Assembly: GCF_014698035.1 (NCBI RefSeq)
Contig: NZ_JACJSF010000024.1
Coordinates: 33,594-97,593, forward strand
From: Desmonostoc muscorum FACHB-395
Lineage (GTDB): Bacteria; Cyanobacteriota; Cyanobacteriia; Cyanobacteriales; Nostocaceae
Reading direction: 5' to 3'
DNA length: 64,000 nucleotides
Below are positions 10,165-21,900 of the stretch, piece by piece. Under the pieces are notes generated by a model that searched no databases, was not told the origin of the DNA, and worked only from the letters and a program-made list of their open reading frames with translations. The stretch's first letter is position 1, and each line of letters opens with the position of its first letter. The position numbers were made by a program, and so were the translations under genes.

Positions 10165-10273
10165 CTCAATAAAAACCTTAAAACTTTATTGAGTTGAAAT
10201 TTGCAATAGCGTCTAGTATTTCGCTAAGGACTCCTTTGTTTAGGCTCTCCTAAAAGAGGTAAAAAGCCTTAGC
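10165..10273 (+). promoter_or_regulatory. Two stem-loops in the putative leader of the NRPS/PKS operon
   Basis: Stem 1 is CTCAATAAA (10165-10173) with TTTATTGAG (10185-10193), perfect over 9 bp with an 11-base loop and flanked by ATTGC/GCAAT. Stem 2 pairs GCTAAGG (10223-10229) with CCTTAGC (10267-10273) and encloses a small CTCT/AGAG hairpin; AGGCT/AGCCT gives an alternative pairing. They lie 140-250 bp upstream of the first biosynthetic ATG and could form a structured 5' leader. A regulatory role is inference. Confidence 0.4.
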
Positions 10274-10401
10274 TAGTAGAAAGTCGGAATTGTGGGATGA
10301 AAACTTACCTGTGGAATGCGATCGATATTTGCGTTCTCATTTTGGCAGGATAAAAGTTGAATGTATCGCAGCAGTATTTAAGCAAGAGTGCATCTAGTTG
10401 T

Positions 10402-10407
10402 GGAAAG
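10402..10407 (+). promoter_or_regulatory. Ribosome binding site deciding the start of the FAAL gene
   Basis: GGAAAG ends 4 bases before ATG 10412. It supports that ATG over the in-frame GTG at 10388, which would overlap the site. Confidence 0.55.
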
Positions 10408-10411
10408 TCAA

Positions 10412-13400
10412 ATGGCTATACAAATCAAGGACTTTAAAGGAATTGACCCTAACTTCACAATTGTTGATCTTCTGCATCAAAGAAGCTTGACACAGCCAGA
10501 TACAATTGCTTTCACCTTCCTTGAAGATGGAGAAACTCAAGAATCAACACTGACTTATCAACAACTGGTGAAGCGCTCTTGTGCGATCGCATCTCGACTC
10601 CAAGCTTTAAGTTTAAATGGGGAACGAGCCTTATTACTTTATCCACCTGGACTAGATTACTTAACTGCTTTTTTTGGTTGTCTATACGCTGGAGTTGTTG
10701 CAGTTCCGGCTTATCCACCTCTCAATCAACGCAAAACACCCAGAATAAGCGCTATTACTAAAGATGCACAACCTAGCATTGCTCTGACTACAACAGCGAT
10801 GCTCCCGACATTACAATCCATATTTGCACAAGCAGCAAACCTAGAAAGTCTCCAGTGGTTGACTACAGATGATATAGCGCCAGGTTTAGAAGATGCTTGG
10901 CAACAAACTCATATCAATGCAGATACCCTAGCTTTTCTGCAATATACATCCGGTTCTACAGGGACACCAAAGGGAGTCATGCTTAGTCACGGCAATTTGC
11001 TCCACAATGCCGCCATGACTTACCAAATTATGGAACATTCTCCTAGTAGTAAATTTGTTTCTTGGCTGCCTGTTTACCATGATATGGGATTGATTGGTGG
11101 CATTTTGCAACCTCTGTATGGTGGATTTCCTTGCATCTTGATGTCCCCAACAGCTTTTTTACAACGACCTTATCGTTGGTTACAGGCAATTTCTTACTAT
11201 AGAGGTACAACTAGCGGAGCGCCTAACTTTGCTTATGAATTGTGCATTCAAAAGATTACCCCTGAGCAAAAAGCAACCCTTGATTTAAGTAGTTGGAGTG
11301 TTGCGTTTAATGGTGCTGAACCCATTCGGCAGGATACTTTAGAACGGTTTGCAGAGGCTTTTGCAGAGTGTGGCTTTCGCCGGGAAGCATTTTACCCATG
11401 TTATGGAATGGCGGAAGCAACTCTGATGATTTCTGGGGGGGTAAAGAAAGCTGCACCTCCTTGCATAACAGTTGTCAAATCGGCACTTTCCAGAAACCGG
11501 GTTGTTGAAGCAAATACTGATAGTGAAGATATTCAAAGTTTTGTCAGTTGTGGACAAACTTTACCACAACAACAAATTGCGATCGCTAACCCAGAGACTT
11601 TTACCCCTTGTCAACCTGACGAAGTTGGAGAAATTTGGGTATCAGGCCCTAGTGTTGGGCAAGGTTATTGGCATCAGCAACAAGAGACGGAGCAAATATT
11701 TCACGCCTACCTCCAAGGCACAGGAGTTAGCACAACATTAGGGCCATTTCTACGTACTGGTGACTTAGGCTTTTTGCACAATGGAGAACTCTTCATTACA
11801 GGTAGAGCCAAAGATTTAATTATCATCAGAGGTCGTAATCTTTATCCACAAGACATCGAACTAACTACAGAACACAGCCATTCATCATTGCGTTTAGGTA
11901 GCTGTGCAGCTTTTGCAGTGGAAGTTGCTCATGAAGAACGCCTGGTAGTGGTGCAGGAATTGGAGTTTCGTGCCAAACCAAATTTTGAAGAAGTTACTGG
12001 CGCAATTCGTCAGGCCGTTGCAGAAGTACATGAGGTTCAAGTATATGCAGTAGTACTAATCAAAGCAGGTAGTATTCCCAAAACTTCTAGCGGCAAAATT
12101 CAACGCCGTGCCACAAAAGCCAATTTTTTGGCAACCAAACTGGAAGTTATCAGCCAGAGTATCCTAGATAGTGCAGATGACCTTGAGAACAAGACGAATC
12201 TGAGCCGTAAAGCAATTATGGCAACAGCGCCAGAAACCCGCCTACCATTGCTGATATCTTACTTACAAAAACAAATTGCTCAGATATTAAAAGTTGAAGT
12301 TTCCCAAGTGAAACCAGAACAGCCACTAAATAGCTTGGGACTCGATTCCTTAATAGTTTTCGATCTAAAAAATCGAATTCAGGTAGATTTTGAGGTAGCA
12401 ATATCCGTTGAAGATTTTTTCCAAGATGCTAGTGTCGTTCTGCTAGCAATGCAAATCCTTTCTCAATTAACAATTACAAAATCTTCAGAACCACTGCTAC
12501 AGCCGATTTCTCGCAATCAAGAACTACCCCTGTGTCTGTCCCAAGAGCGCTTGTGGTTTCTTAACCAGTTAGAACCTAATAACCCCTTCTACAACGTTCC
12601 CATTGCAATACGTTTAACTGGGAAACTTCATCAGGCGACATTAGAACAAAGTCTTAACGAAGTCGTACAGCGTCACGAAGCCTTGCGAACTAGCTTTGTA
12701 TCTGTCAAAGGGCGACCAGTTCAGGTGATTACCCCCAGTGTGAAGTTGACACTACCAGTTTTGGAATTACCAGAAGCAACTGTGGCTGAGGCTTTGCGCT
12801 TCGCCACAGAGTTCGCTCAAAAACCCTTTGATTTATCACAGTCGCCACTGCTGCGAGTTCAACTTTTGTATTTGAAACCAGAGGAGCATATATTGCTCTT
12901 GACCATGCACCACATTATTGCAGATGGTTGGTCTATTGGTATTCTGATTCAAGAATTAGCAGAGATTTACCAAGCTATTTCTCATGACTTACCTTCTCTA
13001 CTTCCTAAACTTCCCATCCAGTATGCAGATTTTGCTGATTGGCAGAGAAAATGGCTACAAGGAGAGATTCTTCATACCCAACTTGATTACTGGAAACAGC
13101 AGTTAAGCGGTAATCTATCAGTACTGCAACTGACTACAGATAGACCCCGACCAGCAATACAAACCTTCGCTGGTAAAAAGCAATTTCTAGCATTTCCTAA
13201 AGCTTTAAGTGAAGCAGTAAAAGAATTAAATCAGCGAGAGGGTGTCACTCAGTTTATGACACTCATCGCAGTATTTAAGACGTTGTTATACTGTTATACA
13301 AACCAACAAGAAATCTTAGTTGGTTCGCCTGTCGCAGGTCGGACTAGAGCAGAAATTCAGGGGATAATAGGGTTTTTTATTAATACCCTGGTGCTGCGTA

Positions 13401-13921
13401 CAAATCTATCAGGTAATCCGAGTTTTCGGACTTTATTAGGGCGGGTACGCGAAGTGGCTTTGGGTGCTTACGCTCATCAAGAATTGCCCTTTGAAAAGTT
13501 AGTGGAAGAATTACAACCAGAGCGGGATTTAAGCCACAACCCATTGTTTCAAGTGATGTTTATTCTGCAAAATGCTCCCATTCCATCTATAGAATTTCCA
13601 GAGCTAACTCTGCATCCCCTAGAGGTTGATAGTGGTACATCTAAATTTGATTTGAAATTCAGTATTTGGGAAAGTACAGAAGGATTTAACGGCTCATTAG
13701 AGTATAAAACAGACTTGTTTGATGACAAGACTATTGGGCGAATGATTATTCATTTTGAAATTCTGCTACGCAATGTTGTTGAACAGCCAGATATCAGACT
13801 GAATGAGTTAGCCGAAATTATCGTTACCTCTGACAGAGAACAACAGCAAATTAAAGAGAAAGAGCTAGAATTTACCTCATTAGAAAAGCTGAAGTTAACC
13901 AAGCGTAAAGTCATTAATTAA
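10412..13921 (+). CDS. Lipoinitiation protein: fatty acyl-AMP ligase - ACP - condensation domain
   Basis: The 1169-residue protein starts the assembly line. Residues 1-580 are a fatty acyl-AMP ligase: QYTSGSTGTPKGVMLSH near 175, then SWLPVYHDMGLIGG and FYPCYGMAEATL, the diagnostic FAAL sequences, with an acylated carrier protein as product rather than CoA. An ACP follows (LGLDSL near 643). The last part, about 706-1150, is a complete C domain with an intact HHIIADG motif (first His at 833). No PCP follows; the protein ends in a charged tail (SLEKLKLTKRKVIN) that resembles the N terminus of the beta-hydroxylase encoded at 14881. FAAL-ACP-C is the usual start of cyanobacterial lipopeptides. The C domain should join the fatty acid to the first Asp activated by the protein at 15952. 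Fatty-acid chain length cannot be told. Confidence 0.93.
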   Translation: MAIQIKDFKGIDPNFTIVDLLHQRSLTQPDTIAFTFLEDGETQESTLTYQQLVKRSCAIASRLQALSLNGERALLLYPPGLDYLTAFFGCLYAGVVAVPAYPPLNQRKTPRISAITKDAQPSIALTTTAMLPTLQSIFAQAANLESLQWLTTDDIAPGLEDAWQQTHINADTLAFLQYTSGSTGTPKGVMLSHGNLLHNAAMTYQIMEHSPSSKFVSWLPVYHDMGLIGGILQPLYGGFPCILMSPTAFLQRPYRWLQAISYYRGTTSGAPNFAYELCIQKITPEQKATLDLSSWSVAFNGAEPIRQDTLERFAEAFAECGFRREAFYPCYGMAEATLMISGGVKKAAPPCITVVKSALSRNRVVEANTDSEDIQSFVSCGQTLPQQQIAIANPETFTPCQPDEVGEIWVSGPSVGQGYWHQQQETEQIFHAYLQGTGVSTTLGPFLRTGDLGFLHNGELFITGRAKDLIIIRGRNLYPQDIELTTEHSHSSLRLGSCAAFAVEVAHEERLVVVQELEFRAKPNFEEVTGAIRQAVAEVHEVQVYAVVLIKAGSIPKTSSGKIQRRATKANFLATKLEVISQSILDSADDLENKTNLSRKAIMATAPETRLPLLISYLQKQIAQILKVEVSQVKPEQPLNSLGLDSLIVFDLKNRIQVDFEVAISVEDFFQDASVVLLAMQILSQLTITKSSEPLLQPISRNQELPLCLSQERLWFLNQLEPNNPFYNVPIAIRLTGKLHQATLEQSLNEVVQRHEALRTSFVSVKGRPVQVITPSVKLTLPVLELPEATVAEALRFATEFAQKPFDLSQSPLLRVQLLYLKPEEHILLLTMHHIIADGWSIGILIQELAEIYQAISHDLPSLLPKLPIQYADFADWQRKWLQGEILHTQLDYWKQQLSGNLSVLQLTTDRPRPAIQTFAGKKQFLAFPKALSEAVKELNQREGVTQFMTLIAVFKTLLYCYTNQQEILVGSPVAGRTRAEIQGIIGFFINTLVLRTNLSGNPSFRTLLGRVREVALGAYAHQELPFEKLVEELQPERDLSHNPLFQVMFILQNAPIPSIEFPELTLHPLEVDSGTSKFDLKFSIWESTEGFNGSLEYKTDLFDDKTIGRMIIHFEILLRNVVEQPDIRLNELAEIIVTSDREQQQIKEKELEFTSLEKLKLTKRKVIN

Positions 13922-13952
13922 TAGAAGATAAAAATACATTGGAGTAGCATCA

Positions 13953-14858
13953 ATGAACTTAATCCAATCATTAAAAAGTTTTCCGCGTCAAGTTAGGGCA
14001 TTTTTACAGCCAAATGATTTAAGTAAAGTAGCGGCTCTTTATGCCCATGAGGAATGGCCTAGACTGCGGTTTGCTCATCGCTACCAAAGTCATTTTGCTC
14101 CCCTAAAATGGAAAAAACTCAAGATTTTGGCAATTGGTGTAGGGGGTTACGAAGATCACACAATTGGAGGTGAGGCTTTAAAAACTTTTAAAACTTATTT
14201 TCCAAATAGTATGATCTACGGTATTGATATTGTCGATAAAAGGTATTTAGAAGAAGACCGAATTAAAATATTTCACGGCGATCAAAATGATGAATCTTTC
14301 ATGAAAGATGTTTTCAATGAAACAGGAGCATTAGACATCATCATTGAAGATGGCAGTTCGGCTAATGAACATCATATTAAAGCCTTCTACAAATTTTTTC
14401 CTGTACTCAACGAAGGCGGAATTTATGCTGCGGAAAATATTCATCATTCTTACTGGCCAAGTCTTGGACAAAAGTGGTCAGACTTTGCTCAAGAAAGTGT
14501 GATGATGCAAAATTGGGTAAATGTGGGTGGAAGTCTTGACTTGAACGACCCAAAAACTGTGATGAATATGTTCAAAAAATTAGTTGATGGATTGAATTAT
14601 GAAGAATTTTTAAATCCCGGCTATACTCCATCTTATTTTGATAAAAATATTGTTTCTTTGCACTTTTACCATAATTTAGTAATTGTGTATAAAGGCGACA
14701 ATAGTGAAGGTAGTAATTTTATTGAAAACAACACTTTGCAACCATTCGTTTTGGAAACTCTGGGTGTCAATTCATTGGATGAACTGGGGCTAGAATTTCC
14801 AGAAATCGACCAGAAAGCAGATGAAATGAGTTTGACTTTTACCACTATTAAAAGCTGA
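13953..14858 (+). CDS. SAM-dependent O-methyltransferase of the MycE/sugar-methyltransferase type
   Basis: The 301-residue protein begins at an ATG preceded by GGAG, 31 bp after the FAAL gene. The core ILAIGVGGYEDHTIGGEAL (about 55-73) and the following MIYGIDIVDK, IKIFHGDQND and DIIIEDGSSANEHHI match the fold of MycE and tetracenomycin/elloramycin rhamnose O-methyltransferases, with acidic residues and the EDGSS...HH segment corresponding to the metal-assisted active site (family knowledge, by eye). It would use SAM to methylate a hydroxyl, classically of a sugar. A glycosyltransferase later in the cluster makes this reading attractive. A peptide hydroxyl is the alternative acceptor. It separates the first C domain from its hydroxylase gene. 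Confidence 0.75.
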   Translation: MNLIQSLKSFPRQVRAFLQPNDLSKVAALYAHEEWPRLRFAHRYQSHFAPLKWKKLKILAIGVGGYEDHTIGGEALKTFKTYFPNSMIYGIDIVDKRYLEEDRIKIFHGDQNDESFMKDVFNETGALDIIIEDGSSANEHHIKAFYKFFPVLNEGGIYAAENIHHSYWPSLGQKWSDFAQESVMMQNWVNVGGSLDLNDPKTVMNMFKKLVDGLNYEEFLNPGYTPSYFDKNIVSLHFYHNLVIVYKGDNSEGSNFIENNTLQPFVLETLGVNSLDELGLEFPEIDQKADEMSLTFTTIKS

Positions 14859-14880
14859 AGGGAATTCGTGGAGCAAAATT

Positions 14881-15921
14881 ATGAAAATTCCAGAGTCCCC
14901 AAAACTTAGTCTCAATGAGTTACGAATAACAAAACGGCAAGGTATCAATGTTTCGCCAGCCGAATTGATTCAAGCAGTACCTTTAGTGGCAGGAAACTCA
15001 CTTCCTTTGCTTATCCAACCCACTGTAGATGCAGTCAATTTAGTTGCTTGGGCAGCGAGTAATCGGGAGTTGATTACAAATCATTTGTTTAAGCATGGCG
15101 GAATTCTGTTTCGGAATTTTCAGGTGAAGAACTATTTGGAGTTTGAGCAGTTTATCAAAAGCGTGACTGGAGAGTTACTGGAATATCGCGATCGCTCTTC
15201 ACCACGCAGCCCAATCCAAGGTAATATTTATACTTCAACTGACTATCCTGCTAACTCAAGTATTTTTCTGCACAGCGAACTTTCTTACGCCAAAACCTGG
15301 CCTTTAAAAATTTTCTTTTTTTGTATTCAGCCTGCACAACAAGGAGGAGAAACACCAATTGCAGACACTCGCAAATTGTTGCAACGGATTGATGGTAAGA
15401 TTTGCGATCGCTTCAGTCAAAAGGGAGTTATGTATGTGCGTAACTTTGGCGACGGCTTTGGCTTACCTTGGCAAACAGTTTTTCAAACAACCAATCCATC
15501 TGAAGTAGAAGCATTTTGTCGTAGTAATGGCATTGAGTTTGAGTGGAAAGAGGGTAATCGTTTGAGAACCCGTCAAGTTCGCCAAGCGGTTGCTACACAC
15601 CCGCACACAAATGAACTAGTGTGGTTTAATCACGCTGCCTTCTTTCATATCTCAACCTTGGAACCAAGCATCCGCGAACCATTATTAGCAGAGTTCCCAG
15701 AATCAGATTTGCCCCACAATACTTATTACGGTGATGGTTCAGCAATTGAACCTGCTGTACTAGATGAAATTCGCTCTGCTTACCAACAAGAAATGGTTAT
15801 TTTTCCCTGGCAAGCTGGAGATATTTTAATGCTCGATAATATGCTTACAGCACATGGACGGATGCCATTTGTGGGTGCGCGAAAGATTGCAGTGGGAATG
15901 GCAGAACAATACAGTAATTAA
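14881..15921 (+). CDS. SyrP/TauD-like Fe(II)/2-oxoglutarate beta-hydroxylase (stand-alone, cassette 1)
   Basis: The 346-residue protein belongs to the TauD/TfdA fold. The facial-triad candidates are HSE (His131, Glu133) and the distal His325 in LTAHGR; the HxE rather than HxD form fits the SyrP-like Asp beta-hydroxylases of NRPS pathways. GILFRNF, GGETPIAD and LMLDNMLTAHGR are shared with the two other copies in this cluster. It should hydroxylate the beta-carbon of an aminoacyl group on a carrier protein, here Asp on the first A-PCP unit of the protein encoded 31 bp downstream, which begins with an interface domain. Beta-hydroxyaspartate is a known Fe(III) ligand. Substrate and stereochemistry are inferred. 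Confidence 0.88.
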   Translation: MKIPESPKLSLNELRITKRQGINVSPAELIQAVPLVAGNSLPLLIQPTVDAVNLVAWAASNRELITNHLFKHGGILFRNFQVKNYLEFEQFIKSVTGELLEYRDRSSPRSPIQGNIYTSTDYPANSSIFLHSELSYAKTWPLKIFFFCIQPAQQGGETPIADTRKLLQRIDGKICDRFSQKGVMYVRNFGDGFGLPWQTVFQTTNPSEVEAFCRSNGIEFEWKEGNRLRTRQVRQAVATHPHTNELVWFNHAAFFHISTLEPSIREPLLAEFPESDLPHNTYYGDGSAIEPAVLDEIRSAYQQEMVIFPWQAGDILMLDNMLTAHGRMPFVGARKIAVGMAEQYSN

Positions 15922-15951
15922 TATATTTAGTGGCAAGTACGGAGAATCAGA

Positions 15952-18900
15952 ATGCTAGAGGAAATGCAAGGTTTTCGACTCTCACCCCAGCAAAAACATC
16001 TGTGGCAATTGCAAGAAATTGATAACCTTCCTTATCGTTCTCAGTGTGCTGTTTTGATTGAGGGACATTTAGATGTCAATATTTTAAAATTAGTCTTAGA
16101 AACAGTTGTCAATCGCCATGAAATTCTCCGTACAAACTTTCGCTCTTTACCTGGAATGACTATTCCGTTGCAGGTAATTGGTAAGCAGAAAATAAATTTG
16201 GATAACACTTATGATTTGAGTAGTTTGACACCTGAAGAGCAAGAAAACTCGCTGACAGAATTATTTCATACAATCAGTCAACAGCCTTTTGATATTGTAC
16301 AAGGTTCTCCTTTGCAGTTATCTCTAGTGACTTTATCGGCATCCAAATATGTATTAATTGTAAGCTTGCCAGGGCTGTGTGCAGATATTAATACACTAGA
16401 AATTTTGGTGCAAGAAATTAGTCAATCTTATGAAGCTTGGTTAAAGGGTGAAGAAATAGAGAACGAACCATTACAATATGCAGACCTAGCTGAATGGCAA
16501 AATGAATTGTTGGAAGGAGCAGAGACAGAAGCTGGTAGAGACTATTGGCAAAAACAAAATGTTGCGTTAAATTTGCAAGGATTAAAACTTCCTTTTGAAA
16601 AACAATCTGCTGACGAATTAGTATTTAAACCACAAACACAAAATTTTGAGATCGCTCCTAAATTAATAAAACAAATTGACATCCTAAGTAAATATAATAA
16701 TAGTTCAATATCTGAGTGTTTATTGGCTTGCTGGCAGATTTTAAATTGGCGCTTAACGAAACAAGAACATCTGACAATAGGCATGGGTTTCGTCGGCAGA
16801 AAATATCAAGAGCTAGAGACAGTTATTGGACTATTTTCTAAATATTTACCGTTAAATATTAATATAGAAGCAACATCTAAAATTAAAGATATTGTATACA
16901 GCAACAAAAAATCAATTCAGCAGTTAGATAAAATTCAAGATTATTTTAACTGGGAACAAATAGCAGGATTAATACAAAATAACTTACGTTTCTTTCCGCT
17001 TTGTTTTGAATTTGGAGAACAGCCAGATAAGTATCTAGCTGCTGATGTATCGTTTACAATTTATCAGCAGTATGCCTGTATTGAACGGTTCAGATTAAAA
17101 CTTTCTTGCCTGCGCCAAGATGACACATTAACAGCAGAATTGCACTACGACTCTGGCGTATTCCAGGCAGAAGATATTAAACGTTTGATAGAGCAATTTC
17201 AGACTTTATTGGCTAGTGCGATCGCTAATCCAGATGCGACAATCAGCGAGTTAGAGGTTCTCAGCCAAATTGAGAGACACCAACTGCTATACGAGGTGAA
17301 TAATAATCAGCGCGATTATCCACAAACTAAATGTATTCACCAACTGTTTGAAGAACAAGCGCAAAAAACACCTGATAACATTGCCATTGTCTTTGAAGAC
17401 CAACAACTGACTTATGCACAGTTGAACAGCAAAGTCAATCAACTAGCTCACTACTTGCAACAACAAGGAGTTAAGGCGGAAGTTGTGGTGGGACTTTGCA
17501 CAGAGCGATCGCTGGAAATGATGATTGGATTATTAGGAATCCTCAAAGCTGGTGGCGCATATCTACCGCTAGATCCAACTTTGCCACAGGAAAGTCTGAA
17601 CTTACGCTTGCAAGGCATTCAAGTAGATATCATTTTGACACAACAGTGTTGGCTAGATATTTTGCCAACAGATGCAGCCAAGGTAATCTGTTTAGACACA
17701 GATTGGGAGGTTATTGCTCAAAACAAAGATGAGAATCCCAGCAGTGAAGTGACACCTGAGAATCTAGTCTATGTACTGTTCACCTCTGGTTCTACAGGTA
17801 AACCGAAGGGAGTTGCGATCGCACATCAACAACTTCTTAATTACGTCAATGCCATTATAGATAGGTTAAACCTGCCAGGCGGGATCAACTTCGCCACTGT
17901 TTCCACCTTGGCTGCCGACTTGGGTAACACCGTTATCTTTCCTGCTCTTTGTACAGGAGGATGTCTGCATTTGATATCATATCAGCGTGCTACTGACTCA
18001 GCAGCCTTAGCAGAATACTGTCGCAAACATCCAATCGATTGTCTAAAAATTGTCCCCTCTCACCTTGCCTCGCTTTTGGCATCTTCTTCGGCTAAGTTCA
18101 TCTTGCCCCGTCAGCGATTGATCCTGGGTGGTGAAGTTGCTAATTGGCAGCTGATCGAGCAGATTCAGCACTATATCCCAGATTGCCTAATCTTCAATCA
18201 CTACGGGCCGACAGAAGCTTGTGTCGGTGTTTGTACCCTAGAGATTGTGCCTGAGCAAGTCGAGCGTCATTTAGCAGCAACAGTCCCTCTTGGTCGGTCA
18301 ATTGCTAACACCCAAGTATATATCCTAGAAGAAAACTACAAACTAGCTCCCCTAGGAGTCAAGGGCGAAATCTACATTGGTGGTGCTGGTCTTGCTCGAT
18401 GCTATCTCAATCAGCCCGACCAAACAGCTTTGAAGTTTATTCCCCATCCTTACAGCGACATACCGGGAGCGCGACTTTACAAAACTGGTGATTTAGGTCG
18501 TTATCTGCCAAACGGCACGATTGAATTTCTTGGCCGTATCGACAACCAAGTTAAAATTCGGGGTTTCCGTATCGAACTGGGTGAAATTGAAGCTGTATTA
18601 AATCAGTATCCTCATGTGCGAGAGGTTGTAGTTTTAGTAAAAGAATCAGAATCTGGGCAAAAATATCTGGCAGCTTTTGTTGTACCTTCCGAAGAATCCC
18701 CTTGCTCGATCAATGAACTGCGCGGCTATATTCGGGACAGGTTGCCTGAGTATATGCTACCTTCAACCTTTATTATCCTCAAAGCATTACCACTAACTCC
18801 TAACGGCAAGGTAGACCGTCAGGCGTTGCTAGAACTTAACCCCGTGCGCCCTGAATTAGAAACCAGTTTGGTAACTCCTCGCACGCCAGTTGAAGAAGTA

Positions 18901-21900
18901 CTAGCGGGAATTTGGATTGGGCTGCTTGGTATTGAGCGTGTGGGCATCCACAATAACTTTTTTGAATTGGGAGGGCACTCATTACTAGCTACACAAGTTG
19001 TTTCCCAAGTGCGCGAAGCCTTCCAAGTAGAGATGCGGTTACGTAGTTTGTTTGAAAAACCTACGATCGCCGGACTTGCGGAACTGATTGAAACGACAAT
19101 GAGGAGCGGTGAGAAATTAGAAATTCCACCAATTGAGCGCGTTCCTCGAAATGAAGCATTGCCTTTATCTTTTGCCCAGCAAAGATTGTGGTTCCTTGAC
19201 CAATTAGATCCGAGCAATCCTTTTTACAACATTTCCAGTGCAATTCTACTCAAAGGCTCACTCAATGTCCCAATTTTGGAGCAGAGTTTTCAAGAAATTG
19301 TGCAACGCCATGAAGCTTTGCGAACTGGTTTTGTTAACGTCAATGGCGAACCAGTGCAAGTTATTGCCCCAGCACTCAACATCACCTTGCCAGTAGTGGA
19401 TCTTCAGAAATTATCTCTAGAGGAACGAGAGGCGGAGACACGACGGCTAACTAATTTGCACGCACGGCATTCTTTTGACTTAACTCAAAGTCCATTGCTA
19501 CAAACCACCTTGTTGCAATTGGCAGAGGATGAGCATATTTTGCTGTTCACCATCCACCACATTGTTGCTGATGCTTGGTCAGCAGGGGTGCTGATTAAGG
19601 AAGTGGCTGCATTCTATGAATCATTCTCTACTAGCACGCTTTTACTATTGCCCAATCTGCCTATCCAATACGCAGACTTTACCTTATGGCAGCGACAGTG
19701 GTTGCAAACAGAGGTACGTTCCTCTCAGATGGCTTACTGGAAACAGCAGTTAGGTGGAAATTTACCAGTGCTGCAACTCCCAAGCGATCGCCAGCGCCCA
19801 GCTATTCAAACCTTTAGAGGCAAAAAGCAGTCGTGGTTTATTCCTCAAACTCTCTCCCAGGCGCTCAAGTCAATTTCGCAACGGGAAGCAGTCACTCTAT
19901 TCATGACAATGCTTGCAGCATTCAAAACCTTGCTGTATCGTTATACAAGTCAAACTGATATCCTCGTCGGTTCTCCGATCGCCAATCGCAACCGTAGCGA
20001 GATAGAAGGACTAATCGGCTTTTTTGTCAATACCCTGGTTCTGCGTACCGACTTATCAGGGAATCCGAGTTTTAGAGAATTGCTGCGGCGAATTCGAGAA
20101 GTAACACTGGATGCTTATACTCACCAAGATTTACCCTTTGAGCAGCTAGTTGCAGAGTTGCAACCAGACCGCAACCTGGGACACACGCCTCTATTTCAAG
20201 TGATGTTCGTGTTGCAGAATGCTCCAATGGAAACACTGAAGCTTTCAGGATTGAGTCTGACTCCGATAGAAGTAGACACTGAAATAGCCAGATTTGATTT
20301 AACTTTGTCGCTGACTGACACAGCACAAGGATTAATCGGGGTGTTCGAGTACAACACCGATTTATTTGACTCAGCTGCGATCGCTAGGATGCAAGGACAT
20401 TTCCAAACCTTGCTAGAAGGAATTGTCGCCAATCCAGACCAGCAGCTATCAGATTTACCAATTTTGACCCAGGCAGAACAACACCAACTACTAATAGATT
20501 GGAACGATTCGCAAGCTGATTATCCGAAAGTTTGTATTCATCAGTTGTTTGAGGCGCAAGTAGAACGAACACCAAATGCGATTGCAGTAGTTTTTGAAGA
20601 TCAACAACTTACCTATCAAGAGCTAAATACCTGTGCAAATCAGCTAGCACAACATTTACAAACATTGGGTGTAGGAAAAGAAACGCTAGTGGGAATTTGC
20701 ACAGAGCGATCGCTAGAAATGATTATTGGACTATTGGGTATCCTGAAAGCGGGTGGTGCATATTTACCAATCGATCCAGCCTATCCTGCGGAACGTGTCG
20801 CATTCATGCTAAAAGATGCCCAAGTGTCAGTACTGCTAACTCAACAGAATTTACTAGCGGCGTTGCCACAACATCAAGCTCAGGTAGTATGTCTGGAGAA
20901 AATTCCCGGAGGTATTGCTGACAATCCCATTCACAACGCCACTACTGACAACTTGGCTTATGTGATTTACACCTCTGGTTCTACTGGTCAACCAAAAGGA
21001 GTGCAGATTACCCACAGTGCTGTTGTTAACTTCTTAAGTACGATGCGCCTGAATCCTGGGCTGACTCAGCAAGATATCCTTCTCTCTGTAACCACATTGT
21101 CCTTTGATATTGCCGCACTAGAACTATATCTGCCATTAATTACTGGCGCTCGTTTGGTAATAGTCAGCCGTCAAGTGGCGACTGATGCCGCGCAGTTATC
21201 AGAACAGCTAGTTTCTTCTGGTGCTACAGTCATGCAAGCTACGCCAGCTACCTGGAGGCTGCTGCTAGCTGCTGGGTGGCAAGGTAGTAGTAGGCTGAAA
21301 ATTCTTTGTGGCGGTGAAGCCCTCGATCGCAGTCTTGCGGATCAGTTGCTCAAAGGAGGCTGCCAAGTGTGGAACTTATACGGGCCAACAGAAACCACCA
21401 TTTGGTCAGCGATTCACAAGGTAGATGAGCAAATGGAGCGACAAGATGGCATCGTCTCTATCGGTCGCCCGATTGCCAACACACAATTCTATATTTTAGA
21501 TCCAGGGCAGAAACTAGTTCCTGTGGGAATTCCTGGTGAATTGCATATTGGTGGTGCTGGATTAGCTCGTGGTTATCTTCACAGACCAGAACTCACAGTC
21601 GAGAAGTTCATCTCGCACCCCTTTCAAAGCAGAGTGAAAGAAGACCAATTTTCAAAGAAGTATCGCCTTTACAAAACTGGGGACTTGGTTCGCTACCGAG
21701 CCGACGGAACCATAGAGTTTTTGGGACGAATTGATCATCAGGTGAAAGTTCGGGGCTTCCGTATCGAACTTGGAGAAATTGAAGCCTTACTAAACCAACA
21801 TCCAGAGGTGCAGACAAGTGTAGTTGTGATTCAGGGCGATGAACCCAGCGATCGCCGTTTGGTAGCTTATGTAGTTCTTCAGTGCGATCGGGTAGTGGCA

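Larger units (their letters stand above)
9201..10411. other. 1.2-kb divergent intergenic region (control region of receptor and NRPS/PKS cluster)
   Basis: No coding frame is credible here. From left to right the region holds an AT-rich stretch after the receptor start (9201-9479), a 28-bp inverted repeat (9480-9507), a palindromic repeat element (9648-9854), an unassigned stretch (9855-10164) and two stem-loops close to the first NRPS gene (10165-10273). Promoters for both directions must lie here, but I cannot point to convincing -10/-35 pairs. I saw no textbook GATAATGATAATCATTATC Fur box. Confidence 0.6.

Noticed and set aside
9201..10411. Classical Fur box
   Set aside because: No stretch close to GATAATGATAATCATTATC was found by eye; the 9480 palindrome is different in sequence.
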